A stretch of DNA of 64,000 nt from Ulvibacterium marinum (GCF_003626755.1 NZ_RBCJ01000003.1:253859-317858), one strand, 5' to 3'; shown: positions 1-8,834, counted from the first letter of the stretch. A program made the numbers and translations. The notes: generated by a model not told the origin, from the sequence alone.

Positions 1-544
1 AGAGGTCAATGGTATTGGCCCAACCTTCTCGGAGCAGGATTTCTGTGGCCAATAGCCCCACCATGCGATGATCCGGATGTCCGGTATCGCCATCGGGGCC
101 AAAGGTGAGGATTACATCGGGTTGGAGTTCGGTTATTTTTTCTTGGATACGTTCTTTTAAGGTTTTGACTTCCACATAAAAGTTATGGTTACCGTTAAGA
201 CCAAGGCCGTCCTTGGCCTCCAAAAAATGCGGTGGATTAATACCTAGTTTTTCGCAGGCACACTTAGTTTCCTCTTTTCGAACGGCGACCAAGGAATCCC
301 CGGCGGGAAGTCCGGAGTGGTCGGTTACGCCATATCGGCCATCAGTGGCCACCACCAGATGTACATCACTTAGGGAAGCATACTTGGCCAAAATAGGCCC
401 TATGGTGGTCTCATCATCCGGGTGGGCAAATAGGGCCATGATGGTTTTTGGAGGCTTTTTTGCTTCAGGAAACTCCGTTTTCTCTTTGTCTTTACAAGAA
501 AAAAGGAGAGCGGCCAGGAATATTGCGGTTAATTTGGTTTTCAT
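1..544 (-). CDS. PIG-L family deacetylase, lipoprotein (3' part beyond window)
   Basis: The reading frame starts at 544 and is still open at base 1, so only about 181 N-terminal residues are present. A lipoprotein signal is visible (MKTKLTAIFLAALLFSC, lipobox Cys17). The zinc-binding AHPDDE motif characteristic of the PIG-L/LmbE deacetylase family is at residues 40-45, and a second family motif, GHPDHR, lies near residue 156. Family members remove N-acetyl groups from GlcNAc-type conjugates; the substrate here cannot be told from sequence. The lipobox suggests periplasmic or outer-membrane anchoring. It is transcribed leftwards, and its upstream region holds three copies of AAATTCTGG in mixed orientation. 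The family call is firm, the substrate is unknown. Confidence 0.88.
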   Translation of the reverse strand, partial: MKTKLTAIFLAALLFSCKDKEKTEFPEAKKPPKTIMALFAHPDDETTIGPILAKYASLSDVHLVVATDGRYGVTDHSGLPAGDSLVAVRKEETKCACEKLGINPPHFLEAKDGLGLNGNHNFYVEVKTLKERIQEKITELQPDVILTFGPDGDTGHPDHRMVGLLATEILLREGWANTIDL

Positions 545-591
545 AGGAGTTTGGTTTTTTACTGGAAAAGTATTACTGACATAACTTTAAC

Positions 592-655
592 CCAGAATTT
601 AACATAACAAAATTCTGGCTTCGAAAGCAAACTATTTAAAGATAGAAAATTCTGG
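592..655. repeat. Three AAATTCTGG copies upstream of the PIG-L gene
   Basis: CCAGAATTT at 592-600 and AAATTCTGG at 610-618 form a 9-bp inverted repeat with a 9-base spacer. A further direct copy, AAAATTCTGG, is at 646-655. They lie in the 160-bp gap upstream of the PIG-L gene and downstream of the serine hydrolase gene, so they could be an operator or a weak hairpin. The function is unknown. Confidence 0.4.
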
Positions 656-704
656 TTTTACAAAAAGAAAGACCGATTAACAGATAATATAGGTAATAGC
701 TATT

Positions 705-1796
705 TCACTCTAAAGTTTTCATTAGTTCGAAACCCAATTCGTCTATATTGTTTTGGTTTTTACTATAACCGGATACATTTGATAATATCACTATGCCGTT
801 TTGAGTTTTTGTATTCATCACAATGAAAGACTTATATCCTGGTGTAGCTCCATTGTGAAAATACCAAGTTTGGGCATCAGAGTTTCTTAAAATTCTCCAG
901 CTAAGACCACGGTCTACGCCTTTATTTATTGAGAAAGTCTTTTGTAGAGTCAATTGCAATTCTTTATTGGAATTGTCAAAGTGGGCAATTACAAATTTTG
1001 ATAGATCTTCTACAGTTGAAAGTATACCACCTGCTCCAACAAGTACCGATAAATCTAGATTAGGCACTTCGTTGCCGCTGGCATCCAAACCCTTTACAAG
1101 AAATGATGCTGTCTTTTCTTTATTGCTGGTTGAGCTTTTCATTTGATATGTCTCAAATATTTTATCCTGAACAAGGTCTTCATAGTCTGTGTTGTAAACG
1201 CTACATAGTGTATAACCGAGAACCCCTACACCTAAATTTGAATATTTACTTTTTTCTCCAGGTTTGTGCGTCAACCTTAAGTCTTCGGTCAAATATTTTT
1301 TTAGTTTTTCCTCATCATAATACCGATACCTTGAATCTGGATTACCCAGACCCGACCCCAAATTAGATGGTTTTTTTGGAAGCCCAGAGGTATGGTTTGC
1401 TAAACTCTGAAAAGTTATTTTTGTATCATCCTTCCACGAGAAATTAAGATAGTCGTTAATATTATCCTCTAGTTTGAGCTTGTTCTCTACCACAGCATTA
1501 GCCAGGAGGGTTGATGTAAAAACTTTGGTTATGGAGCCGACCTCAAAAACACTGTTCTTGTTGTCGAATGAATAGATGGTATCGTTTTTCCTTATGACAC
1601 CATAAAATGTCACTAATCGGTTTTCTACTATTGCAATTGAAATCTGACTGTTATTTGGGAAGACTTTGGTTTTATCAAAAATCAGATTTGCCTGAATATC
1701 CGAAACTTGTTTAACTAAATATTTTTGACCGTTTTTGGCCTCTTGGATTTCACAAGAAATGAATAAAATCGAAACTATTATCAGAATTTTTTTCAT
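705..1796 (-). CDS. Serine hydrolase, class C beta-lactamase/DD-peptidase family, lipoprotein
   Basis: A 363-residue protein with a lipoprotein signal peptide (lipobox Cys15 in ILFISC). All three active-site elements of the class C beta-lactamase / penicillin-binding serine hydrolase fold are present: SITK at 88-91 (nucleophile Ser88, Lys91), YSN at 185-187, and HNG at 314-316 in the position of the KTG box. The HxG variant is common in the esterase / D-aminopeptidase branch of this family (Pfam Beta-lactamase), so true beta-lactamase activity is not implied. It probably acts in the periplasm or at the outer membrane on peptidoglycan peptides, esters or D-amino-acid peptides. It is a single gene, with about 60 bp between its start and the next feature. 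Confidence 0.85.
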   Translation of the reverse strand: MKKILIIVSILFISCEIQEAKNGQKYLVKQVSDIQANLIFDKTKVFPNNSQISIAIVENRLVTFYGVIRKNDTIYSFDNKNSVFEVGSITKVFTSTLLANAVVENKLKLEDNINDYLNFSWKDDTKITFQSLANHTSGLPKKPSNLGSGLGNPDSRYRYYDEEKLKKYLTEDLRLTHKPGEKSKYSNLGVGVLGYTLCSVYNTDYEDLVQDKIFETYQMKSSTSNKEKTASFLVKGLDASGNEVPNLDLSVLVGAGGILSTVEDLSKFVIAHFDNSNKELQLTLQKTFSINKGVDRGLSWRILRNSDAQTWYFHNGATPGYKSFIVMNTKTQNGIVILSNVSGYSKNQNNIDELGFELMKTLE

Positions 1797-1884
1797 AAAT
1801 GGAATCTGATTGCCAATTACAACAAAATGATATTTGAAAGGAATATTTGGGCAATTTTATTGGACATAACTAAAATCGGAAAAC

Positions 1885-2406
1885 TCAAAAAAACACCCGA
1901 ACAAAAGGCATCCAGGCATTGGCATAAATGCTTTTTTCATCATCGTAGAGCACATCATAGCGGATACCCAAGGTAAAATTCCGGTCCGTATAACCGATAC
2001 CCAAAAATAGGGCAGGGGACCAGTAGTTGTCCTCCAACCGAAAGGTGCCGTCATCAAATTCCCTATTGATCCGCAACTGTTCCAATTCGGCAGACAATTG
2101 AAGATAGGGGACGGGGTTATAGAGTGAAAGCACACTCCCGCCATAGGCCAGCAGCTTGTCGTCATTAAATTTGGCATAATTAAAATTAAGGCTCAGTCCG
2201 CTCGCGAATTGATCGTTGAACTGATAAATGGCACTTGGGGAAATGGACCCGTTAAATCCGCCATTGGTAAAGCCCAGACCCACACCGCCTCCAAACCGGA
2301 CCCGGTTCCAGAAATTACTTCGGTTCATGGGATTTTGTGCAAAAAGAGTGTTGCAGGTGAGCACACAAAAAAGAACAACAAAAGACTTGAGGAAGAATTT
2401 GGCCAT
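1885..2406 (-). CDS. Outer-membrane beta-barrel-like protein, function unknown
   Basis: A 173-residue protein with a clear Sec signal peptide (about residues 1-24, ending LFAQ). The remainder alternates hydrophobic and polar residues in short strands with aromatic girdle residues and ends in Phe-Phe, as in small outer-membrane barrels. It is divergent from odhA, with about 100 bp between the starts. Genes of this kind beside odhA in Flavobacteria are sometimes labelled alpha-ketoglutarate decarboxylase; nothing in this protein supports an enzymatic role, and that name probably leaks from the neighbour. Function is not known. Confidence 0.72.
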   Translation of the reverse strand: MAKFFLKSFVVLFCVLTCNTLFAQNPMNRSNFWNRVRFGGGVGLGFTNGGFNGSISPSAIYQFNDQFASGLSLNFNYAKFNDDKLLAYGGSVLSLYNPVPYLQLSAELEQLRINREFDDGTFRLEDNYWSPALFLGIGYTDRNFTLGIRYDVLYDDEKSIYANAWMPFVRVFF

Positions 2407-2465
2407 AATCCCTTAATTTTCTATGATTACCTAATCTAAGATACGCCTAGATATCGTAAATGTTG

Positions 2466-2473
2466 TATTTTTG
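2466..2473 (+). promoter_or_regulatory. Putative -7 box for odhA (TATTTTTG)
   Basis: TATTTTTG matches the Bacteroidetes -7 consensus TAnnTTTG and lies 35 bp before the odhA ATG. I see no clear TTTG -33 element at the expected distance, so support is partial. Confidence 0.35.
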
Positions 2474-2507
2474 AACATATTTTATTCTGATTTCAGAGAA
2501 ACCTTTT

Positions 2508-5318
2508 ATGGATAAGTATTCCTTCTTAAATACGGCACATACCACTTTTTTTGCCGAACTCTACGATAAGTACCTACAGCACCCGGATAGCGTGGAACCC
2601 AGTTGGCGGGCCTTTTTCCAAGGCTTTGATTTTGGGATGGAAAGTGCCCTGGACGAGCTGGACATTTCTGCCCAGAATGGAACGGTAGCCCTTGCCAACG
2701 GCGAGGCCTTGGCCATGCCGGAATCGCTTCAAAAGGAATTTCAGGTAGTTCGCCTCATTAACGGGTACCGTAGTCGGGGCCATTTGTTTACCAAGACCAA
2801 TCCGGTACGGGAACGTAGAAAATATGAGCCCACGCTGGACATCGAGAATTTTGGACTCTCCCAAAGCGATATGGATATTGAATTCAATGCAGGCGAGATT
2901 ATCGGTATCCAAAGAAAGACCTTACGGGAAATCCTGGGACACCTCCAGCGGATCTATTGCGATGCCATTGGGGTGGAATACATGTATATCCGTAAGCCGG
3001 ATAGGGTCGATTGGATACAGGATTGGATCAATGTCAATGACAATCACCCGCAATTCAATGTAGACCAGAAGAAGCATATCCTCAAAAAATTAAATCAGGC
3101 CGTAGCTTTCGAATCCTTTTTACATACCAAGTATGTGGGGCAAAAACGATTTTCATTGGAAGGTAATGAGACCTTGATTCCCGCTCTGGATGCCATAGTG
3201 GAAAGAGCGGCGGGATTAGGTGTTGAGCAGTTCGTTATGGGCATGGCACATAGAGGCCGATTGAATGTATTGACCAATATTTTTGGAAAATCGGCCAAGG
3301 ATATTTTTAGCGAGTTCGACGGGAAGGATTATGAACAGGAAATCTTTGATGGGGATGTAAAATACCACCTTGGTTGGACCTCACAACGGAAATCGGATAA
3401 CGGCAATCGCATCAATATGAACATTGCGCCCAACCCCTCCCATTTGGAGACCGTAGGTGCCGTTGTAGAAGGCATTTCCAGGGCCAAGCAGGACACTCAT
3501 TACCCAGAGGATTTTTCAAAAGTATTGCCCATTGTGGTCCATGGTGACGCCGCAATTTCGGGGCAGGGTATTGCCTATGAGGTGGTACAGATGGCCCAAT
3601 TGGACGGTTATAAGACCGGTGGTACCATTCATATGGTGGTCAACAACCAAATAGGATTTACCACCAACTATCTGGACGGTAGATCCTCTACCTATTGTAC
3701 CGATGTGGGCAAGGTGACCTTAAGTCCTATTCTTCACGTAAACGCCGATGATGCGGAAGCTGTGGTACACGCTGCCTTATTTGCACTGGAATATAGAATG
3801 CAATTTAAACGCGATGTTTTCCTGGATCTTTTAGGTTATCGAAAATACGGGCATAATGAGGGCGATGAGCCGCGCTTTACGCAACCCAAGCTCTATAAAA
3901 CCATTGCTAAGCATAAAAACCCCAGGGATATCTATGCCGAGCGATTGCTTTCCGAAGGCGTTATACAGGAAGGCCATGTAAAAGCATTGGAGAAGGAGTA
4001 CAAAAGCTCTCTGGAAGAGGAATTGGAGGATTCCAGAAAGGAAGATAAAACGGAAATCACCCCTTTTATGGCAGATGAATGGAAAGGGTTTGAAAGCGTT
4101 AGGGAATGGGAAATGATGGATCCAGTAGATACCACCTTTGACCCTAAAAAATTAGCTAAAATTGCCAAGGTCATTACCGAACTACCAGAGGGTAAAAAGT
4201 TCTTACGTAAGGTAGAAAGATTAATCGGTGATCGTAAAAAGATGTTCTTTGAGACCAACAGATTGGATTGGGCCATGGGCGAACTTTTGGCCTATGGTAC
4301 CTTGTTGGAAGAAGGTTTTGGCGTGCGCATGTCCGGCCAAGATGTGGAGCGGGGCACCTTCTCTCACCGCCATGCCGTTATGAAGGTAGAGGAAAGTGAG
4401 GAAGAAGTGCTATTGCTCAATCGTATTTCGGACAAGCAAGGTAGGTTCCAGATATACAATTCCCTTTTATCCGAATATGGTGTGGTAGGATTTGATTATG
4501 GCTATGCCATGGCGAGCCCCAATACCCTCACTATTTGGGAGGCCCAATTCGGGGATTTTAGTAACGGGGCGCAGATTATGCTCGATCAATATATCTCAGC
4601 GGCAGAGGACAAATGGAAGTTGCAGAACGGACTCGTAATGCTGTTGCCACATGGTTATGAAGGTCAGGGGGCCGAACATTCCTCTGCCCGTATGGAGCGG
4701 TACCTGCAATTATGTGCCCGGGACAATATGTATGTTGCCGATGTGACCACACCGGCGCAAATGTTCCATATTTTGAGGCGACAAATGAAGGTCAAATTTA
4801 GAAAGCCCTTGATTATTTTTACGCCCAAGAGCTTATTACGCCATCCCAAGGCGGTATCCACTGTTGAGGAATTGGCATCAGGGAACTTTCAAGAAGTAAT
4901 CGATGATGCTGCGGCGGATGTAGGGAAAGTAAAGAGCGTGGTCTTTTGTACCGGTAAATTTTATTACGACCTGTTGGCCGAAAAAGAAGATCAAGACCGC
5001 AAGGATGTGGCCTTGGTACGTGTTGAGCAATTGTTTCCCTTGCCTGTTGAACAAATGAAGAATATCATCAAAAAATACAACAAGGCGGATGACTGGGTCT
5101 GGGCACAGGAAGAGCCTAGGAATATGGGTGCTTGGAGCCATTTGATGATGCATTTTTCAGAGGCGGACAAGCTTAGGGTCGCTTCACGTCGCTTCTACGC
5201 CTCCCCGGCAGCGGGCAGCGCCGTTCGCTCAAAGATGCGGCACCAGCAGGTAATTGATTATGTTTTTGATAAAACAAAGGACAATATGACCCGTCCCAAG
5301 AGCAAAACCAAAGCGTAA
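2508..5318 (+). CDS. odhA: 2-oxoglutarate dehydrogenase E1 component
   Basis: A 936-residue protein matching the full length of the thiamine-dependent E1 subunit of the 2-oxoglutarate dehydrogenase complex (TCA cycle: 2-oxoglutarate to succinyl-lipoate and CO2). Visible hallmarks are the N-terminal segment (NTAHTTFFAELYDKYLQHP) that contacts the rest of the complex, the MAHRGRLN motif near residue 246, the thiamine diphosphate/Mg region GDAAISGQG ... NNQIGF near 345-385, and the C-terminal transketolase-like pyrimidine domain (LLPHGYEGQGAEHSSARMERYL). The ATG start gives the standard N-terminus. It is the first gene of an apparent operon with an M23-like gene (2-bp gap) and odhB. The symbol sucA is used equivalently. 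Confidence 0.98.
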   Translation: MDKYSFLNTAHTTFFAELYDKYLQHPDSVEPSWRAFFQGFDFGMESALDELDISAQNGTVALANGEALAMPESLQKEFQVVRLINGYRSRGHLFTKTNPVRERRKYEPTLDIENFGLSQSDMDIEFNAGEIIGIQRKTLREILGHLQRIYCDAIGVEYMYIRKPDRVDWIQDWINVNDNHPQFNVDQKKHILKKLNQAVAFESFLHTKYVGQKRFSLEGNETLIPALDAIVERAAGLGVEQFVMGMAHRGRLNVLTNIFGKSAKDIFSEFDGKDYEQEIFDGDVKYHLGWTSQRKSDNGNRINMNIAPNPSHLETVGAVVEGISRAKQDTHYPEDFSKVLPIVVHGDAAISGQGIAYEVVQMAQLDGYKTGGTIHMVVNNQIGFTTNYLDGRSSTYCTDVGKVTLSPILHVNADDAEAVVHAALFALEYRMQFKRDVFLDLLGYRKYGHNEGDEPRFTQPKLYKTIAKHKNPRDIYAERLLSEGVIQEGHVKALEKEYKSSLEEELEDSRKEDKTEITPFMADEWKGFESVREWEMMDPVDTTFDPKKLAKIAKVITELPEGKKFLRKVERLIGDRKKMFFETNRLDWAMGELLAYGTLLEEGFGVRMSGQDVERGTFSHRHAVMKVEESEEEVLLLNRISDKQGRFQIYNSLLSEYGVVGFDYGYAMASPNTLTIWEAQFGDFSNGAQIMLDQYISAAEDKWKLQNGLVMLLPHGYEGQGAEHSSARMERYLQLCARDNMYVADVTTPAQMFHILRRQMKVKFRKPLIIFTPKSLLRHPKAVSTVEELASGNFQEVIDDAAADVGKVKSVVFCTGKFYYDLLAEKEDQDRKDVALVRVEQLFPLPVEQMKNIIKKYNKADDWVWAQEEPRNMGAWSHLMMHFSEADKLRVASRRFYASPAAGSAVRSKMRHQQVIDYVFDKTKDNMTRPKSKTKA

Positions 5319-5320
5319 TA

Positions 5321-6289
5321 ATGAAAGGAATCCTATATGCCTTGGTCTTTGTGGCAGGCTTAAATTCTTCATTTTCACAAGACGAATTGGGCAATTATGC
5401 GGTGGCGTCGTCTCAGTTCATGGCCTTGTACAATAATGCGGATTATGAGGGTATTTTTAACCTTTTTGATGCCGATATGAAGAAGGCTCTGCCCCGCGAA
5501 CGGACACTTCGGTTTTTTACGCAGAATGTCAACAATCTTATGGGGAACATCCAGTCCATGCAATTCTTTGGATTTAAAAGGGGGGCGCATCTATATCGGA
5601 CTATTTTTGACAATGCCGTAGCCGATATTTTGATTTCGCTGAACACCAAGAATGAAATTAGTGGGTTGTATATAACCCCGTCCAAACCTTTGGATTTTCC
5701 TTTGTTGGAGCGAAATACCACCCCCATGATCCTACCCTTTAAAGAAGAGTGGTTTGTATTTTGGGGGGGCACTACCTTGGAACAAAACTTTCATTTAAGG
5801 GAGATAAGCCAGCAATATGCCTATGACCTGATGATGGTGGCCGATGGAAGCTCCCATAAGGGTGATTCGAAAAGTAATGAAAGTTATTTGGTGTTCGGCA
5901 AGGAGATAATTGCACCCTGTGATGCAAGGGTGGCCAAGGTAATTACTGGGGTACCCGATAATATTCCGGGAGAGACCAATCCAGACCAACTTACCGGAAA
6001 CACTATAGTTCTGGAGACACCCATCGGGGAATATTTGCTATTCGCTCACTTAAAAAAGGGCTCCATTTTGGTAGAGGAAGGGGCGGATGTGCTGCAGGGA
6101 GAACCTCTGGCACAGTGCGGCAACTCCGGGAATTCCACCGAACCCCATTTGCATTTGAGTCTTCAGAATGATGTGGAAATGTTTAATTCCACAGGAGCCC
6201 GGTTATATTTTGATCGGATTTTGGTGAATGGAGAAGTCAGGGAGGATTACCTTCCCGTCAAAGAAGATTTTATACAAAATATAAACTAA
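5321..6289 (+). CDS. M23-family (LytM-like) peptidase domain protein, exported
   Basis: A 322-residue protein with an N-terminal signal peptide (MKGILYALVFVAGLNSSFSQ). Residues about 25-110 resemble a DUF3887-like alpha/beta module (YNNADYEGIFNLFDADMKKALP). Residues about 175-300 are a LytM/M23 fold: SSHKGD for the first zinc-ligand region, then AHLKKGSILVEEGADVLQGEPLAQCGNSGNS (given here as landmarks) and the HLH ligand pair in EPHLHLSLQN. Classical M23 peptidases carry HxxxD in the first motif; here the acid follows His at +3 (HKGD), so catalytic competence is uncertain. M23 enzymes cut peptidoglycan cross-links in the periplasm. It sits 2 bp after odhA and 24 bp before odhB, so it is almost certainly co-transcribed with TCA-cycle genes. 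Confidence 0.85.
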   Translation: MKGILYALVFVAGLNSSFSQDELGNYAVASSQFMALYNNADYEGIFNLFDADMKKALPRERTLRFFTQNVNNLMGNIQSMQFFGFKRGAHLYRTIFDNAVADILISLNTKNEISGLYITPSKPLDFPLLERNTTPMILPFKEEWFVFWGGTTLEQNFHLREISQQYAYDLMMVADGSSHKGDSKSNESYLVFGKEIIAPCDARVAKVITGVPDNIPGETNPDQLTGNTIVLETPIGEYLLFAHLKKGSILVEEGADVLQGEPLAQCGNSGNSTEPHLHLSLQNDVEMFNSTGARLYFDRILVNGEVREDYLPVKEDFIQNIN

Positions 6290-6313
6290 ATTAGCACATC
6301 AAAAAAGAGCAGA

Positions 6314-7540
6314 ATGATTCTAGAAATGAAAGTTCCTTCCCCAGGGGAATCGATAACTGAAGTGGAAATAGCGGAATGGTTGGTAGAAGATGGTGATTAC
6401 GTGGAAAAGGACCAGGCTATAGCCGAAGTAGATTCGGACAAGGCCACTTTGGAACTTCCAGCTGAAGAAAGTGGAACGATTACCCTGAAAGCCGAGGTTG
6501 GTGACGCGGTTGCCGTAGGCGAAGTGGTCTGTTTGATCGACACCGATGCCCCTAAGCCTGAGGGAACTGGAGCCGTTGAGGAATCCGCAAAGGGAGCTCC
6601 TAAAAAGGAGGATGCTCAAGAAAAACCAGCTTCCGAAACCTCCAAGCAAGCTCCTAAGACCTATGCTACGGGTACACCAAGCCCTGCCGCCAAAAAGATT
6701 TTGGACGAAAAAGACATACCGGCAGCTAGTGTTAAAGGTACGGGCAGGGATGGCCGGATTACAAAAGAGGACGCCGTAAGCGCAGTTCCTGCTATGGGGT
6801 CTCCAACTGGAGGCAATCGGGGCGAAACCCGGTCCAAACTTTCCATGTTGCGGCGTAAAGTTGCCGAAAGACTGGTTTCCGCCAAAAACGAGACGGCTAT
6901 GTTGACCACCTTTAACGAGGTGGATATGACCCCAATTTTTGAGTTAAGGAAAAAGTACAAGGAGGATTTTAAGGAGAAACATGGCGTAAGTCTGGGCTTT
7001 ATGTCCTTTTTTACCAAGGCGTGTGTACGGGCCCTTGAAATGTTCCCGGCGGTAAATTCCATGATAGATGGTAAGGAAATGATTTCCTATGACTTCTGTG
7101 ACATCAGTATAGCGGTTTCCGGTCCTAAGGGGTTAATGGTCCCTGTAATACGTAATGCTGAAAACCTGACCTTTAGAGGTGTTGAAGCAGAAGTAAAACG
7201 CTTGGCCATACGTGCCCGGGAAGGGGAGATTACTGTTGATGAAATGACCGGAGGTACCTTTACCATCACTAATGGCGGTGTGTTTGGTTCCATGTTATCC
7301 ACCCCGATAATCAATCCACCGCAAAGTGCTATTCTAGGCATGCACAATATTGTGGAAAGACCGATTGTACGGGATGGTGCCATTGCTATTGCCCCCGTCA
7401 TGTACGTCGCACTTTCCTATGATCACCGGATAATTGATGGTAAGGAATCGGTAGGCTTTCTAGTAGCGGTGAAGGAAGCCTTGGAAAATCCCGAAGAATT
7501 GTTGATGGAGAATAATATAGAGCGGGCGTTGGAAATGTAA
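6314..7540 (+). CDS. odhB: Dihydrolipoyllysine-residue succinyltransferase, E2 of 2-oxoglutarate dehydrogenase
   Basis: A 408-residue E2 subunit. Domains in order: one lipoyl domain (residues 1-75) with the lipoylated lysine in VDSDKAT (Lys43), an Ala/Pro/Glu/Lys-rich linker, a peripheral-subunit-binding domain (about 116-158, TPSPAAKKILDEKDI ... GRDGRITKEDA), a second linker, and the catalytic acyltransferase domain (about 175-408) with the active site HRIIDG (His371, Asp375). It transfers succinyl from lipoyl-lysine to CoA. The single lipoyl domain, length and odhA linkage favour the succinyltransferase over pyruvate dehydrogenase E2. sucB is the synonym. Confidence 0.97.
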   Translation: MILEMKVPSPGESITEVEIAEWLVEDGDYVEKDQAIAEVDSDKATLELPAEESGTITLKAEVGDAVAVGEVVCLIDTDAPKPEGTGAVEESAKGAPKKEDAQEKPASETSKQAPKTYATGTPSPAAKKILDEKDIPAASVKGTGRDGRITKEDAVSAVPAMGSPTGGNRGETRSKLSMLRRKVAERLVSAKNETAMLTTFNEVDMTPIFELRKKYKEDFKEKHGVSLGFMSFFTKACVRALEMFPAVNSMIDGKEMISYDFCDISIAVSGPKGLMVPVIRNAENLTFRGVEAEVKRLAIRAREGEITVDEMTGGTFTITNGGVFGSMLSTPIINPPQSAILGMHNIVERPIVRDGAIAIAPVMYVALSYDHRIIDGKESVGFLVAVKEALENPEELLMENNIERALEM

Positions 7541-7582
7541 AGTCCCCTTACGGAAAGGATGGACGCCGAATAACCGATAGAA

Positions 7583-8029
7583 TTACTTTTTCCGTTTCAA
7601 ATAAACGTAACCTTTGTTGTAATCTATAATCGCTTTTGCTTTTTTAAGGATATCGGCACCAATAATTCCATCTACAGGTAGCGCTTTGTGCGTAATCAAG
7701 GCTTCGTTTACATGAACTAAATCGAACAAAACAATCTTTAATTTCTTTTTCTTCCAATCGCCGATTTCGATCTTGTTCTTGGTAGAGATTAGGGTTTCCA
7801 TATTGGTAGCCCCGGCTCCGGCTGCCTTAATCTTGGACTCCTTGGAAGTCAATCTAAAAAACTCAATTTTATCAAATCCTACACAGGTGTTGGAGGCCCC
7901 GGTGTCCAGAATAAATCGGCCTACCACCCCATTGATTTTAGCTGAAATCTCAAAATGATTGGTATCGGTCAAAACTAAGGGAACTTGGGTGTAACTCTTT
8001 TTGTCCAGGAATTTTTTGAGGGATGTCAT
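7583..8029 (-). CDS. Retropepsin-like aspartic protease
   Basis: A 148-residue protein with the catalytic LDTGAS motif (Asp42-Thr-Gly-Ala) and, nearer the C-terminus, the hydrophobic-hydrophobic-Gly segment VDGIIGADIL, both hallmarks of single-lobed clan AA aspartic proteases that act as dimers. There is no signal peptide or membrane segment, so it is probably cytoplasmic. It is convergent with odhB and divergent from tatD. The substrate is unknown; the fold assignment is firm. Confidence 0.85.
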   Translation of the reverse strand: MTSLKKFLDKKSYTQVPLVLTDTNHFEISAKINGVVGRFILDTGASNTCVGFDKIEFFRLTSKESKIKAAGAGATNMETLISTKNKIEIGDWKKKKLKIVLFDLVHVNEALITHKALPVDGIIGADILKKAKAIIDYNKGYVYLKRKK

Positions 8030-8042
8030 TGCCGATTTTTGA

Positions 8043-8050
8043 CAAAGATA
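8043..8050 (-). promoter_or_regulatory. Putative -7 box for the retropepsin gene (TATCTTTG)
   Basis: On the minus strand this reads TATCTTTG, a perfect match to TAnnTTTG. It is only 13 bp from the start codon at 8029, which implies a 5' leader of roughly ten bases. No good -33 element is visible. Confidence 0.42.
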
Positions 8051-8054
8051 AGCC

Positions 8055-8062
8055 TATTTTTG
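8055..8062 (+). promoter_or_regulatory. Putative -7 box for tatD (TATTTTTG), implying a leaderless mRNA
   Basis: TATTTTTG is a perfect TAnnTTTG match that ends 4 bases before the tatD ATG. If it is used, transcription would start at or next to the start codon. A TTTG at 8038-8041 is closer (13 bp) than the usual -33 spacing, so support is partial. Confidence 0.4.
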
Positions 8063-8066
8063 CCAT

Positions 8067-8834
8067 ATGATTTTAACCGATACACACACCCATCTTTATA
8101 GCGAAGCTTTTGACGAGGATAGGGATAGGGTTATTCAAAATGCCTTGGATAAGGGAATTGAACGTTTCTTTATTCCTGCCATCGATTCTACCTATACCCA
8201 GGCTATGTTGGATTTAGAGCGTGCCTATCCCAAAAACATTTTTTTGATGGCCGGGCTTCATCCCACCCATGTAAAGGAGAATTATAAAAAGGAATTGCAA
8301 CATGTTGGGGAGCAATTGGCCAAACGCAAATTTTACGCCGTAGGGGAAATCGGCATTGATCTGTACTGGGACAAGACTTTTTTAAGGCAACAACAGGAGG
8401 CTTTTCGCCATCAGATTCAATGGGCCAAAAAATACGGATTGCCCATTGTAATCCACTGTAGGGAATCCTTCAATGAAATATTTGAAATTTTGGAAATCGA
8501 AAAAGGCGATAACCTGTTCGGGATTTTTCATTGCTTTACCGGGAATCTGGAGCAGGCAAAGACCGCCATATCCTATAATATGAAACTGGGTATTGGGGGA
8601 GTTGTTACTTTTAAAAATGGAAAAATTGATAGGTTCCTGGATCAAATCGATTTGGAACATATCGTCCTGGAGACGGATTCTCCTTATTTGGCCCCAACTC
8701 CCTATCGTGGCAAACGTAACGAAAGTGCGTATCTAATGAATGTGTTGGAAAAATTGTCCGACGTTTATGGCACATCGAAAGCGGAGATCGCCAGGATCAC
8801 AACTGAAAATTCAAAAGAAGTTTTCAGCGTTTAA
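8067..8834 (+). CDS. tatD: TatD family metal-dependent deoxyribonuclease
   Basis: A 255-residue TIM-barrel hydrolase with all metal-binding signatures of the TatD family: DTHTHLY at the N-terminus (His7, His9), GEIGIDLYWD (Glu ligand), VIHCRES, FHCFTG and ETDSPYLAP (final Asp). TatD enzymes are cytoplasmic Mg-dependent 3'-5' exonucleases/DNases linked to DNA repair and turnover. The ATG gives the standard MxxTDTHTH start, so the very short distance to the upstream -7 box is not a start-site artefact. It is followed after 33 bp by the asparaginase gene in the same direction. Confidence 0.95.
   Translation: MILTDTHTHLYSEAFDEDRDRVIQNALDKGIERFFIPAIDSTYTQAMLDLERAYPKNIFLMAGLHPTHVKENYKKELQHVGEQLAKRKFYAVGEIGIDLYWDKTFLRQQQEAFRHQIQWAKKYGLPIVIHCRESFNEIFEILEIEKGDNLFGIFHCFTGNLEQAKTAISYNMKLGIGGVVTFKNGKIDRFLDQIDLEHIVLETDSPYLAPTPYRGKRNESAYLMNVLEKLSDVYGTSKAEIARITTENSKEVFSV

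Noticed and set aside
213-584. A 123-codon plus-strand open frame at the left edge
   Set aside because: The minus strand encodes a PIG-L deacetylase with AHPDDE across this region, so the plus frame is a shadow.
1885-2406. Annotation as alpha-ketoglutarate decarboxylase
   Set aside because: It is a small signal-peptide beta-barrel protein with no thiamine-binding or decarboxylase motif; the name would be carried over from neighbouring odhA.
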